Source of the DNA: X23 sp050251575 | Lineage (GTDB): Bacteria > Bacillota > Clostridia > SK-Y3 | Length of the DNA stretch: 58,796 nt | Assembly: GCA_050251575.1 (NCBI GenBank) | Contig: JBFWMP010000004.1 | Coordinates: 1 to 58,796, forward strand | Direction of reading: 5' to 3' | In this document: piece after piece, positions 40,646-49,488 of the stretch | Position numbering within the stretch: the first letter of the stretch is position 1 | How the letters are laid out: every line of letters begins with the position of its first letter | Program-made: the position numbers and the translations under genes | The notes under the pieces: model-generated | Database searches by the model: none | What the model saw: the letters and a program-made list of their open reading frames with translations, nothing else | Told to the model about the DNA's origin: nothing

Positions 40646-41749
40646 ATGAAAAAAGTATTAACCATTATTGTTACTTTAGCTATATTAATGAATATATTTT
40701 CGGTTCCTGTTATGGCTTCCACTACGGATCAGGTACAAGTAAAAAGGCTTTCTGGTAATGATCGTTATGAAACAGCGATAAAAATAGCAAATGAATTGGC
40801 TGGGGTTTCCGGTATCAATTTATCTCAGGGAGATAAATTGCAAGCGGTAATTTTGGCATCCGGGAATAATTGGCCGGATGCAATCACAGGAGCACCCTTG
40901 GCAAGGGAATATAATGCACCAATACTTCTTCTTAATACAACCGTAAAGAGTAGTAATCAAACCTTTGATTATATGCAAAAGCACGTTTCTAAAGATGCTA
41001 AAGTAATTATATTAGGTGGCACCGGGGTAGTTCCAATAGAATTTACTGAGCATCTTGAAAAATTGGGGTATAACGCTATTGAGCAAATAGGGGGGTCTGA
41101 CAGATATGAAACTTCCCTCATGATTGCTAAAAAACTAACTAATACAACGAAATATGCTTATCTAGTTAGTGGTGATAATTTTTACGATGCTTTAAATGCT
41201 AGTTCAGACGCATCTAATGAAAAATCACCTATATTGTTAGTATCATCTAAGCAGGGGTTGAACCAACAACAAGAGGAATATTTAAAGACATTCAAAATGA
41301 CTGAAATCATGGTGCCAGTTATTACAGTTGGTGAAATTAAGGATGCTACAAAATCTTTCTATGAAAAAGCGGGAGTAAAGCAAAATTTATACGCAGGAGA
41401 TAATAGATATGCAACAAATATGACCTTTGAAAGATATCACGGAAGGGATTCGCGTTTATTTGTAACAACCGGTGAAAATTATCCGGATGCTTTGACCGGT
41501 GCAGTATTAGTCGGCACATTGGGTGGATTTTTAATATTGACAGAGCCAAATGGATTGCCACAAGAAACAGAATTAGGATTGAGTGAATTGGCTTATTTTC
41601 ATCATAATCCTGAAAGATGGCCGGATGAATCTCAAAGATTTTATGCTTATCTTTATGTACTTGGTGGTGAAGGTGCGGTTACATCAGGAGTGGAATCCCA
41701 AATTGTAAATATACTGAACTCAGATGGTCAAATAAATCCTAATAAATAA
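40646..41749 (+). CDS. secreted cell-wall-binding repeat 2 (CWB2) protein (367 aa)
   Basis: Signal peptide MKKVLTIIVTLAILMNIFSV...VMA. It is followed by three CWB2 (PF04122-like) units, each with a R-L-S/G-G-N/S-D-R-Y-E/A-T motif: RLSGNDRYETA, QIGGSDRYETS and LYAGDNRYATN. Three tandem units form the trimeric wall anchor known from clostridial surface proteins, which binds a wall polymer. There is almost no extra effector domain, so it may serve as an anchor for a partner. GAGGGGGAATTTATT precedes the ATG. Confidence 0.85.
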   Translation: MKKVLTIIVTLAILMNIFSVPVMASTTDQVQVKRLSGNDRYETAIKIANELAGVSGINLSQGDKLQAVILASGNNWPDAITGAPLAREYNAPILLLNTTVKSSNQTFDYMQKHVSKDAKVIILGGTGVVPIEFTEHLEKLGYNAIEQIGGSDRYETSLMIAKKLTNTTKYAYLVSGDNFYDALNASSDASNEKSPILLVSSKQGLNQQQEEYLKTFKMTEIMVPVITVGEIKDATKSFYEKAGVKQNLYAGDNRYATNMTFERYHGRDSRLFVTTGENYPDALTGAVLVGTLGGFLILTEPNGLPQETELGLSELAYFHHNPERWPDESQRFYAYLYVLGGEGAVTSGVESQIVNILNSDGQINPNK

Positions 41750-41760
41750 GGTGGTACAGT

Positions 41761-42582
41761 ATGAATATGGGCAAGAGAAAAGTAATTGCTTTATTCTTGG
41801 GTCTAGTTCTGGCTTTGTCAGCATTCTTAATATTGCAAAGCCTATACTCTTCTCAGGTGAAGAAAATTACCAAGATATATATGTTAAATTGGGAAGTAAG
41901 TGATCTTGATCTTTTCGAGAAAACCTTACAGGGCATCACGACTGAAAGTTTTCAAGAAGATCAACTTCTAGGTAATCTTGAAACGTTTACAAAACGGAAC
42001 GAAGAAGGAATGGTTTTAAAAAGCAAGATTGACCAGATCTACTTGATTGATAAAAGAAAAGCTGCATTGCAAGCAGTAGTGTACTTTACATTGACAAACG
42101 TGACAGAGGGTTATGATAACCCTATGCAAGCAAATATTATCTTTTTTAAAGAGTATGATAAGTGGAAAATACAGAATGCATATATCATGGAACGTTCGGA
42201 TGCAGCTATTCCTAAGTCTGCAAAAGAAGAAGAAAGATTTCAAGCTGAAAGAGCCGTCTATTTTCAAGAGTTAATTAAGACTTGGACAAATACTAGAAAT
42301 TTTGCAGCAAAGGAAGCCTTTATCGGCTATTTTTCTAAAGATGCTGATAGAGAAAGTTATTTAGAAGCCTTTGAGAAGGAGTCAGAAACCCTTAAAAAAG
42401 ATAAGGTGAACTTTTATGTAGAAACAACTGCTATCGCAGTAGATAGTTCCACGGACACTCAGGCAAGGCTTCTAGTTATTAATCAACAGGTTGTAAATGG
42501 CCAGAAACAAATGATACCTCTTGTAGTAAATTTGATTCTGGAAGAAGAGGTATGGAAGATCAAGGAAATATTTCAGGTTTAA
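41761..42582 (+). CDS. membrane-anchored extracytoplasmic protein (273 aa)
   Basis: One N-terminal helix (VIALFLGLVLALSAFLILQSLYS). The rest is soluble, charged and mixed alpha/beta, with two similar halves (residues about 60-140 and 170-265) that look like NTF2-like units. AAGGTGGTACAGT precedes the ATG. It lies between the CWB2 protein and the giant RCC1 protein, suggesting a role on the cell surface. No family recognised. Confidence 0.6.
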   Translation: MNMGKRKVIALFLGLVLALSAFLILQSLYSSQVKKITKIYMLNWEVSDLDLFEKTLQGITTESFQEDQLLGNLETFTKRNEEGMVLKSKIDQIYLIDKRKAALQAVVYFTLTNVTEGYDNPMQANIIFFKEYDKWKIQNAYIMERSDAAIPKSAKEEERFQAERAVYFQELIKTWTNTRNFAAKEAFIGYFSKDADRESYLEAFEKESETLKKDKVNFYVETTAIAVDSSTDTQARLLVINQQVVNGQKQMIPLVVNLILEEEVWKIKEIFQV

Positions 42583-42593
42583 TTCGTTTTAAT

Positions 42594-42629
42594 GGTGTTT
42601 ATGTCTTAAGCATAAACACCTCATTTTGT
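42594..42629 (+). terminator. intrinsic terminator
   Basis: GGTGTTTATG (42594-42603) pairs with CATAAACACC (42611-42620), followed by TCATTTT. Confidence 0.65.
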
Positions 42630-42651
42630 ATCTTCAGAGAGGTTGATTAGT

Positions 42652-45600
42652 ATGTCTAAGCCAAGGTCATTCCTGTTTCTTTTAATAGTGTTAGTGGTAA
42701 CGTTATCCAGTACTGATATATTGAAGGCAGCAAGTAGTTCTTCTATTTATGGAGCTAATTGGGATATACCTAAAGGTTATCAAGGTGATTACACAGATAC
42801 TTCAATATCAAATCCTGGGGATGTAGTTCAATCTATGATTAATACTATAAATTCAGGTGGTAATGTAGTAATTGCCGGCGGTACAGGTGGATCGGTTAGT
42901 TCTGCGATGCTTCATCAAGTGATATCGGGAGTGTCTCAAAACACGGGCGGTTCAATTACGATTGTTGCTGGCATAGGTCGTGCGGAAACACAATCTATGA
43001 TGAATACATACTTAAACGGTGGGACACCAGCAGCTACAAACGGTACGACACAAACCGGAACCTCTAATTTTTATTATCCCGAAGGTTTTACAGGTCAGAC
43101 AATCTATAATTATGGTGAAATAACTTCTACAGGACAACCAACAGTGGGGAATTATCAAGGTGGGTTTTTGAACTATCAATTTCCCCCGGCTCCTGTTTAT
43201 ACACCACCGCCACCACCACCGCCTCCTTTACCGTCTATTGTAGGATCAGTAAGTCCTACAACTGGGCATCCTGGGCAAGTCTTAACCTTAACTGCGGAAT
43301 TGGGGTATGCTACAACTTCAGGTTTAGCAAAAGATAGTTTAGGAAGTAGTATGCTTATCCCATCTTCAGGCTCATTCACATATCCCATACCTTCAAATGC
43401 AAAGATTGGTCAATATATAACGTTAACGTTTTATTCGTCAAATCAATGGTATACAAATATTTCTGGTAATGTTGTATTTATTTCTGTAGAAAATCCTATG
43501 ACTATGGACACAGAAGCAAACCCTTCAACATTAGCGCCAACAGAATGGAGTACACTTTCAGCAAGCACTACAGGTTATGCTAATAAAGTATCAGCAATTG
43601 CAACCCCGATTCAAATTGACGGAACAAAAAATACCATAGCGGCCGGTGCTGGCTATACTTTAGCTATACGATCAGATAATACAGTTTGGGCTTCAGGTAA
43701 AAATGATTTTGGTCAACTTGGTAATGGAACAGCAACACAAAGCAAACAACCTGTAAAGGTACAGGGTCTATCAAGCATTGTTTCAATAAGTGCTGGAGAA
43801 TCCCATAGTATAGCGTTAAAATCTGATGGTACAGTTTGGGCCTGGGGTAGAAATTTGGAGGGTGAACTAGGTAATGGAACAGCTAATAATAGCGTAGTTC
43901 CTGTTCAAGTATCAGGTTTAACTAATATTGTTTCAATAAGCGCTGGAGGATATCATAATTTAGCTTTAAAGAAAGATGGCACAGTATGGACTTGGGGGTA
44001 TGGTGGTGAAGGACAGATTGGAAATGGAACTTCTTCAAGCAGCCTTATTCCGGTTAAAGTTAACAATTTACCTAGCATTACATCTATAGGTGCGGGATTA
44101 CGTCACAGTTTAGCCATTGCTTATGATGGAACATCATGGGCATGGGGCTGGAATAGCAACGGTCAATTAGGGGATAACTCAGTTAATAATAGCACAAGAC
44201 CCGTACAGATTATTGGGATTACAAATGCCAAATCAATTGCCGGTGGAGTATATCATTCTGTTTTGTTAAAAGATGACAATAGCATTTGGGCATGGGGAGG
44301 CAACATGTACGGCCAGCTTGCTGTTGGAGATTATACGGACAGACATATTCCAGTAGCTAATGGTGGCTCTGGATATGCAATTGCTTCAAGTGGTTGGAAT
44401 ATTATAACAATAGGTACGGATAATCAAGTTTGGACAGCTGGCTATGGTGGGGACGGACAGATAGGCAATGGATATTCAAATAATGCAACAACATGGACCG
44501 CTACTGGTCTAATGAACGTTGTAAGAATTGGATCTGGAGTAGAAGCTAGAAATGTATTAGCTATAACAGCAGATAATTACGCTCATATATGGGGCGGTAA
44601 TACAAATGGTGAATTTGCAGATATGACATCTACAAGCAGTAACAAACCTGTAGATTATGCGAATACTAATAATATTGCGGATTTTTCTAATGGCATTGCT
44701 TTAAAATCTGATGGTACTTTATGGCAATCTAATGTTGATCAATGGGGAGGCTCATCAGGAGCAAGTAAAATAACAGAATTAGATAGTGTTTTAAGCGTAT
44801 CTTCTTCAGGTGGTGGTGAATGGTATGCTGTAAAATCAGATGGAACTTTGTGGCATCATACACCAGCATATTATGCTGGTGAAGATGATGATTATTATCC
44901 ACCTAAAACATTTGTAATCCCAGGAATAAACAATGCTGTAGAAGTATATGCCGAATGGAGTACACCAATAGTTAGAAAATCTGATGGTACAGTATGGCAA
45001 ATACAAAGTAATTATTATGGACCTCCTGTTAATCCACCAACTCAAATAGCAATAAACAATGTTGTTGATATTGAAGGAGGATATGGAATTTTCTATGCAA
45101 TAAAATCTGATGGTACAGTATGGCATTGGGGAAATGGGGTATATAGATGGACTGGAAGTTCAAATAAATATTATTTACCTGCTTCAACAGCTCCAGCTCA
45201 AGTGCCAGGAGTTAGCAATATTGTTCAAGTAGACGGTTCTTATTATGACGTAGCATTCTTAGACAAAGACGGAGCAGTATACAGCCTTGGCGCAAAAACT
45301 TTTGGCAATGGTGCGGCGTATTATGAATTTATGACTCCTACTAAAAAGACAGGGTTACCCAAAATAGTATCTATGCTAAATGGTGGCGGTAGCGTTATTG
45401 TTATAGCTGAGAATGGTAGACAATATACTTGGGGAGTTGTTGGAGAAGGAACTGGGTCTGGTCAAGTCATAAAGACAGATAATCCAATGACTTATCTTTA
45501 TTCTCCTGGTGATGCATCATATGGTGGTCAGCCAGGAGGACCACCATTAACAGATATAAACAAAGTAAAATCAGGCGGATATATGATGCGAGATGGAACT

Positions 45601-48420
45601 TTCTTATATTCCACTGCATATTATCCCAATTTTGGTAGCGAATACATCGATGGCATCAAAAAATATGGATACTGGCCTGTGCATCGTACATTATACAATC
45701 TTAATTTTTATGGTAGTTCAATAACTTATTCTATAGGTAGTTTATCAAATTATTCACCAATTAAGGTCAACTTCACTCCAGAAGATGGTTCTTTCCCAGA
45801 ATCAAATAGTTGGAATGGCAGCATTCAAATTCCAGTAAATGCTCCAATCTATTCACAATATATCGTAACAATTACATCTCAATCTCCTTGGTTATATAAC
45901 AGTAATTCAAAACCTCAAACAGTTTCAAGTAATATTATTCTTAACGTTCAAAATAAGATTCTATTAACTAATCCAAGTGTATCAAAAACCAATGTTAATC
46001 CTGGAGAGACTATATCAATAACAGTTTCCTCTTCGGGATATGCTTTGGGGGTTTCGGCTTCTGGACCAAATCCTTCTAATCCTGCATCTCCTATAAGGTA
46101 TAACATGAACCCAACATCATCAATAACCAGTATTCCTAAGTTTAATACTTGGGTAGGTTCGTATACGATTCCATCGAACGCACCTGAAGGAGCTTATCCT
46201 ATTACTCTTGTCGGCTCTAATACAACGTTTGTCAATCAAAAGAATAGTCCACCTGTATATTTAAACCTCGTTGTAGGATCTCCACCAATCAGGATCTCGG
46301 ATTCTTCTGCCAACATAAATAACACCGAGAATACGGCTTATTCCCATCGTGCTACAGCCAATTTAATTAACTTAAATGATATAAGCGATCTTTATGGATA
46401 CAATAATGTCGATGGTAAATTTTCAAAGGCTACACAGCAAGCTGATGGGTTTTGGCGTGTTCCACGAGAATCTAATGGATATAACAATGTGGAAATCTTA
46501 ATGAATAAGACATATGCGGTATTAGCAGGACAACAAGTTACAGAAAGTTTCTTTTTCAGATCAGATGGAATCTCAACAAACTTCCAAATATCTTTTTTAA
46601 CATACCAAAGTGGTTATACAAATCCAACTCACCACCCGGTAATGCCTATAATTACTGATCTAGGCAATGGCCTTAAGAAAGCAACTGCATCGTACACTGT
46701 GGGACAAAATGAATCCTATATTCGGGCTATTGACTTAGTAAGTTTAAGTGGTGATTGGACATACCTAGATATAGCTAATCCTCAGTTAAATATTCCGGAT
46801 CAAAATATAGTTACGGTTAAAGCTAAAACTTCCGGATCTGTGGATCGCGTTTTAATTTCTGTAGCTGGTCAGGTTAAGACTAACGGGGTATCAAGTGATT
46901 ATACTATTGCTTTACCCAACATGTTAAGCTCCGATAATTCAAACTGGTCTCTAAATTATTTGGTTCCGGATAATGTTCCGGACGAAACAACATTAACATT
47001 TACATTAACGGCAGTAGCTACTAATGGAGTAACCTTTGGTCCTGTTTATGTAGCAGCACAAGTGAACAGACATCTTCAGGTTTCCGGTCACTTAAGCACA
47101 CAGACAGCTTCACCAGGACAAGAGATTGTTGTAGATGCTACAACAAATGGTTATGCGACAGCTGTCACTCTATCTGATAACTTTGGAACTTCACCAACTG
47201 ATCTTACCTTCTTCCCAGCTGGCTCGACAGTAGAATCTTCAGGAAATTTGCTTAGGGGACAATATAAAATTCCATCGAACGCCAAGCTTGGGCAAACTAT
47301 TATATTAACATACACACCAAAGGATACGATTAATGGTACAACATTTATAGGACAAACGGACCAAGAGATTATTACAGTAACCAATATACCAACCATTAAA
47401 AGTGTGGTTTGGAATCAGCAAACACCTTATCCTGGGGCGAATACAGGTGCTCCGACAGGAAATGTTGATGCGATAATTATCACAACAGGCTACGTTACAA
47501 GTCTCAATGTAAGTTGGGACAACTCATATAATATAGCAGCTACAAACTATGTAGATCTTGATTCTAATGGAACGCGCCAATGGACAATTAAAAACATTAC
47601 GGTGCCGATCACCGCAGATGTATCTAATTCGTCCCCTACAATATTAAAGTTAAAGGCCCAAACTTCTTTCATAGACCAAGGAACCGGCAGTAATCAAGTT
47701 ATCTATGGTACATCTACTTTGCCAATATCAAATAAGATTAAGATAACGGCTCAACAACTTGCTGATCCGGTCGTAACTCCAGGAACACCATTTACTATTA
47801 CAGTTAATTCTAAAGGCTTTGCTAAACAGGTTTTTGCTAAAAATATAAATGGGGCTTTGGTTTCATTGACTCCATCCAGTCCAGTTAGCTCAACGATACC
47901 TTTTAATAATACATGGACGGGAACAATAACAATACCTGTTGGAACAGCAAGTCAAATCTATATGCTACCGGTTTACGGTACAAATACCACATTTATAAAC
48001 CAACCGCCTTCTGACTATGATTATATAAGCCTTAATGTAGGTGGTTTGGCCAACATGTTTAGTGCTTACTTAAATCCTTACATTATAGAATTACCGACTC
48101 CTGTTGAATCAGAACGAACCGTAACAATGTACGCAAAAACAAGTGGGCCAGCTTCAGGAGTACAAGTCTCTCTATCTGTTAATGGTGGGACGAAAACGAT
48201 TCTTCCTACGGGAACTATGCAAAAAACTAGCGGTACTGCTCCAGGTGTTGTCGATTGGCAAGGAAAGTATATTGTTGATCCAAAGTCTGAAGATGGCACA
48301 TTACTAACTTTTAGTTTTCAGGCACTAGATTTATCAGGAAACCCCTCGGGACAAATTATTACACCCCCGGATGTCACTGTTAATAAAACAAAACAACCAT
48401 TAGTTATAATCACACATTAA
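42652..48420 (+). CDS. giant secreted RCC1-repeat protein (1,922 aa)
   Basis: The start at 42652 follows AGAGAGGTTG. Signal peptide PRSFLFLLIVLVVTLSSTDILKA. Residues about 30-170 hold a Ser/Gly-rich region, then a proline run near 185-195. Residues about 330-1010 contain many RCC1 units of the form ISAGGYHNLALKKDGTVWTWG with GQLGNGT turns, probably two seven-bladed propellers. From about 1060 to the end there are repeated Ig-like units (NPGETISITVSSSGYA, SPGQEIVVDATTNGYA, PGTPFTITVNSKGFA), each with an xIPSNAxxG-type strand. There is no LPXTG or wall anchor. A large adhesin for mating or attachment, perhaps tied to the Tad pilus, is likely. Confidence 0.85.
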   Translation: MSKPRSFLFLLIVLVVTLSSTDILKAASSSSIYGANWDIPKGYQGDYTDTSISNPGDVVQSMINTINSGGNVVIAGGTGGSVSSAMLHQVISGVSQNTGGSITIVAGIGRAETQSMMNTYLNGGTPAATNGTTQTGTSNFYYPEGFTGQTIYNYGEITSTGQPTVGNYQGGFLNYQFPPAPVYTPPPPPPPPLPSIVGSVSPTTGHPGQVLTLTAELGYATTSGLAKDSLGSSMLIPSSGSFTYPIPSNAKIGQYITLTFYSSNQWYTNISGNVVFISVENPMTMDTEANPSTLAPTEWSTLSASTTGYANKVSAIATPIQIDGTKNTIAAGAGYTLAIRSDNTVWASGKNDFGQLGNGTATQSKQPVKVQGLSSIVSISAGESHSIALKSDGTVWAWGRNLEGELGNGTANNSVVPVQVSGLTNIVSISAGGYHNLALKKDGTVWTWGYGGEGQIGNGTSSSSLIPVKVNNLPSITSIGAGLRHSLAIAYDGTSWAWGWNSNGQLGDNSVNNSTRPVQIIGITNAKSIAGGVYHSVLLKDDNSIWAWGGNMYGQLAVGDYTDRHIPVANGGSGYAIASSGWNIITIGTDNQVWTAGYGGDGQIGNGYSNNATTWTATGLMNVVRIGSGVEARNVLAITADNYAHIWGGNTNGEFADMTSTSSNKPVDYANTNNIADFSNGIALKSDGTLWQSNVDQWGGSSGASKITELDSVLSVSSSGGGEWYAVKSDGTLWHHTPAYYAGEDDDYYPPKTFVIPGINNAVEVYAEWSTPIVRKSDGTVWQIQSNYYGPPVNPPTQIAINNVVDIEGGYGIFYAIKSDGTVWHWGNGVYRWTGSSNKYYLPASTAPAQVPGVSNIVQVDGSYYDVAFLDKDGAVYSLGAKTFGNGAAYYEFMTPTKKTGLPKIVSMLNGGGSVIVIAENGRQYTWGVVGEGTGSGQVIKTDNPMTYLYSPGDASYGGQPGGPPLTDINKVKSGGYMMRDGTFLYSTAYYPNFGSEYIDGIKKYGYWPVHRTLYNLNFYGSSITYSIGSLSNYSPIKVNFTPEDGSFPESNSWNGSIQIPVNAPIYSQYIVTITSQSPWLYNSNSKPQTVSSNIILNVQNKILLTNPSVSKTNVNPGETISITVSSSGYALGVSASGPNPSNPASPIRYNMNPTSSITSIPKFNTWVGSYTIPSNAPEGAYPITLVGSNTTFVNQKNSPPVYLNLVVGSPPIRISDSSANINNTENTAYSHRATANLINLNDISDLYGYNNVDGKFSKATQQADGFWRVPRESNGYNNVEILMNKTYAVLAGQQVTESFFFRSDGISTNFQISFLTYQSGYTNPTHHPVMPIITDLGNGLKKATASYTVGQNESYIRAIDLVSLSGDWTYLDIANPQLNIPDQNIVTVKAKTSGSVDRVLISVAGQVKTNGVSSDYTIALPNMLSSDNSNWSLNYLVPDNVPDETTLTFTLTAVATNGVTFGPVYVAAQVNRHLQVSGHLSTQTASPGQEIVVDATTNGYATAVTLSDNFGTSPTDLTFFPAGSTVESSGNLLRGQYKIPSNAKLGQTIILTYTPKDTINGTTFIGQTDQEIITVTNIPTIKSVVWNQQTPYPGANTGAPTGNVDAIIITTGYVTSLNVSWDNSYNIAATNYVDLDSNGTRQWTIKNITVPITADVSNSSPTILKLKAQTSFIDQGTGSNQVIYGTSTLPISNKIKITAQQLADPVVTPGTPFTITVNSKGFAKQVFAKNINGALVSLTPSSPVSSTIPFNNTWTGTITIPVGTASQIYMLPVYGTNTTFINQPPSDYDYISLNVGGLANMFSAYLNPYIIELPTPVESERTVTMYAKTSGPASGVQVSLSVNGGTKTILPTGTMQKTSGTAPGVVDWQGKYIVDPKSEDGTLLTFSFQALDLSGNPSGQIITPPDVTVNKTKQPLVIITH

Positions 48421-48434
48421 CCCTGTTCAACATA

Positions 48435-48466
48435 ATACACGGCGGTCTACCGCCGTGTATTCTTTA
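48435..48466 (+). terminator. intrinsic terminator of the exported-protein operon
   Basis: ATACACGGCGG (48435-48445) pairs with CCGCCGTGTAT (48450-48460), followed by TCTTTA. Confidence 0.75.
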
Positions 48467-48493
48467 CATTGAAATAAACGGGAGGTATTCCTT

Positions 48494-48988
48494 ATGAATG
48501 ATTTATATCTAAAGAGGGGCTTTAACATAGTGGCCCAAGAATTTTTAAGCGACTCTTGCAGCTTGCGTACTGTTTCTCATTTAATACGCGAAATTAGAAC
48601 TCACCGGGATATCCTGACAATCGACCAGTATAATAACCTTCTGGAGATCCCTCTAAATGTTCTAAGACATGACGTTGTTATTAAGGATAATAGCAAACTC
48701 CAGGAGTACGGAGGAGATTACTTTCTTGGTAATATAATGGGCCTTGAACGAGAGTATGAGTTTCTTCGGCTTTTTACTGATAGGATTAAATCAAAAGTAT
48801 TAGCTATAAATGATATGTGCAGTTATATTGAGTTTATACAGGCACAACCAGATCTAAAGAGAAGTGATTTTTTATTAAGAAATCCGGAAGTTTTTATAAA
48901 AGATTATGTTAGATTGGACGATTTAACTAATTTCGGTTGGAGTGGCCGGGTCTTTGCGAATATGGTTGATCGAATCATGGGTATCTGA
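48494..48988 (+). CDS. hypothetical protein (164 aa)
   Basis: GGGAGGTATTCCTT precedes the ATG. Soluble, mainly helical, with no Cys motif or membrane segment. It is flanked by terminators (48435 and 49016), so it is expressed alone. No family recognised. Confidence 0.6.
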   Translation: MNDLYLKRGFNIVAQEFLSDSCSLRTVSHLIREIRTHRDILTIDQYNNLLEIPLNVLRHDVVIKDNSKLQEYGGDYFLGNIMGLEREYEFLRLFTDRIKSKVLAINDMCSYIEFIQAQPDLKRSDFLLRNPEVFIKDYVRLDDLTNFGWSGRVFANMVDRIMGI

Positions 48989-49015
48989 AATTGTATTTAC
49001 CTAGGAGGTTAAATC

Positions 49016-49051
49016 AAAAACACGGCTCTCAAATAGATGCCGTGTTTTTTT
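49016..49051 (+). terminator. intrinsic terminator
   Basis: AAAACACGGC (49017-49026) pairs with GCCGTGTTTT (49039-49048) and a T run follows. Confidence 0.8.
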
Positions 49052-49094
49052 GTATAATTTCCCTTCAATAATGTGTTATTCTCTACAATTTGCC

Positions 49095-49138
49095 TTGATT
49101 TTCCTATATTCCTATGTTATTATGTTTATATAAACATA
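49095..49138 (+). promoter_or_regulatory. tubRZ promoter with 18-bp palindrome
   Basis: TTGATT (49095-49100), 17 bp and TATTAT (49118-49123). The -10 box overlaps the perfect palindrome TATGTTTATATAAACATA (49121-49138). An autorepressing TubR site and part of the centromere (tubC) would be expected here. Confidence 0.6.
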
Positions 49139-49183
49139 CATACAAATATATATAGGTGTATTTAAACTTAGGAGGAAATCAAT

Positions 49184-49486
49184 ATGGGTGAATACTCTGA
49201 AGAACTTTTATCTTTCGTAAAAGGATCATGGAACAACTTTTCGGATGAACACAAAAGGACATTTTTAGCACTAGCAAAGCCGGATACACGTATGCCGGTT
49301 AATTCGTTAACATTTGATGCAAGAGTAGACAGAAACAAAATTAACTCGAGTTTGGCCGCTTTAGAAGCTCTGCAACTTGTAACATTTACTCAATCAGGGC
49401 CGGCCAAGATTTATGAACTTACTGACTTTGGATGGGAGTTTGGGTACAAAAAGTTAAGAGATATCAATGAATTTAAGGAGGTATAG
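49184..49486 (+). CDS. tubR: TubR-like winged-helix DNA-binding protein (100 aa)
   Basis: A winged HTH of about 100 residues: FSDEHKRTFLALAKPDTRMP, NSLTFDARVDRNKINSSLAALEALQLV and the wing VTFTQSGPAKIYELTDFG. TubR proteins bind the centromere and couple it to TubZ filaments. It ends two bases before tubZ. TAGGAGGAAATCAAT precedes the ATG. The sequence is divergent, and the assignment leans on the tubZ neighbour. Confidence 0.7.
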   Translation: MGEYSEELLSFVKGSWNNFSDEHKRTFLALAKPDTRMPVNSLTFDARVDRNKINSSLAALEALQLVTFTQSGPAKIYELTDFGWEFGYKKLRDINEFKEV

Positions 49487-49488
49487 AG

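Noticed and set aside
43197..43388. Minus-strand frames under the RCC1, pilus and relaxase genes
   Set aside because: They mirror repetitive or strongly coding + strand sequence and have no ribosome sites or promoters.
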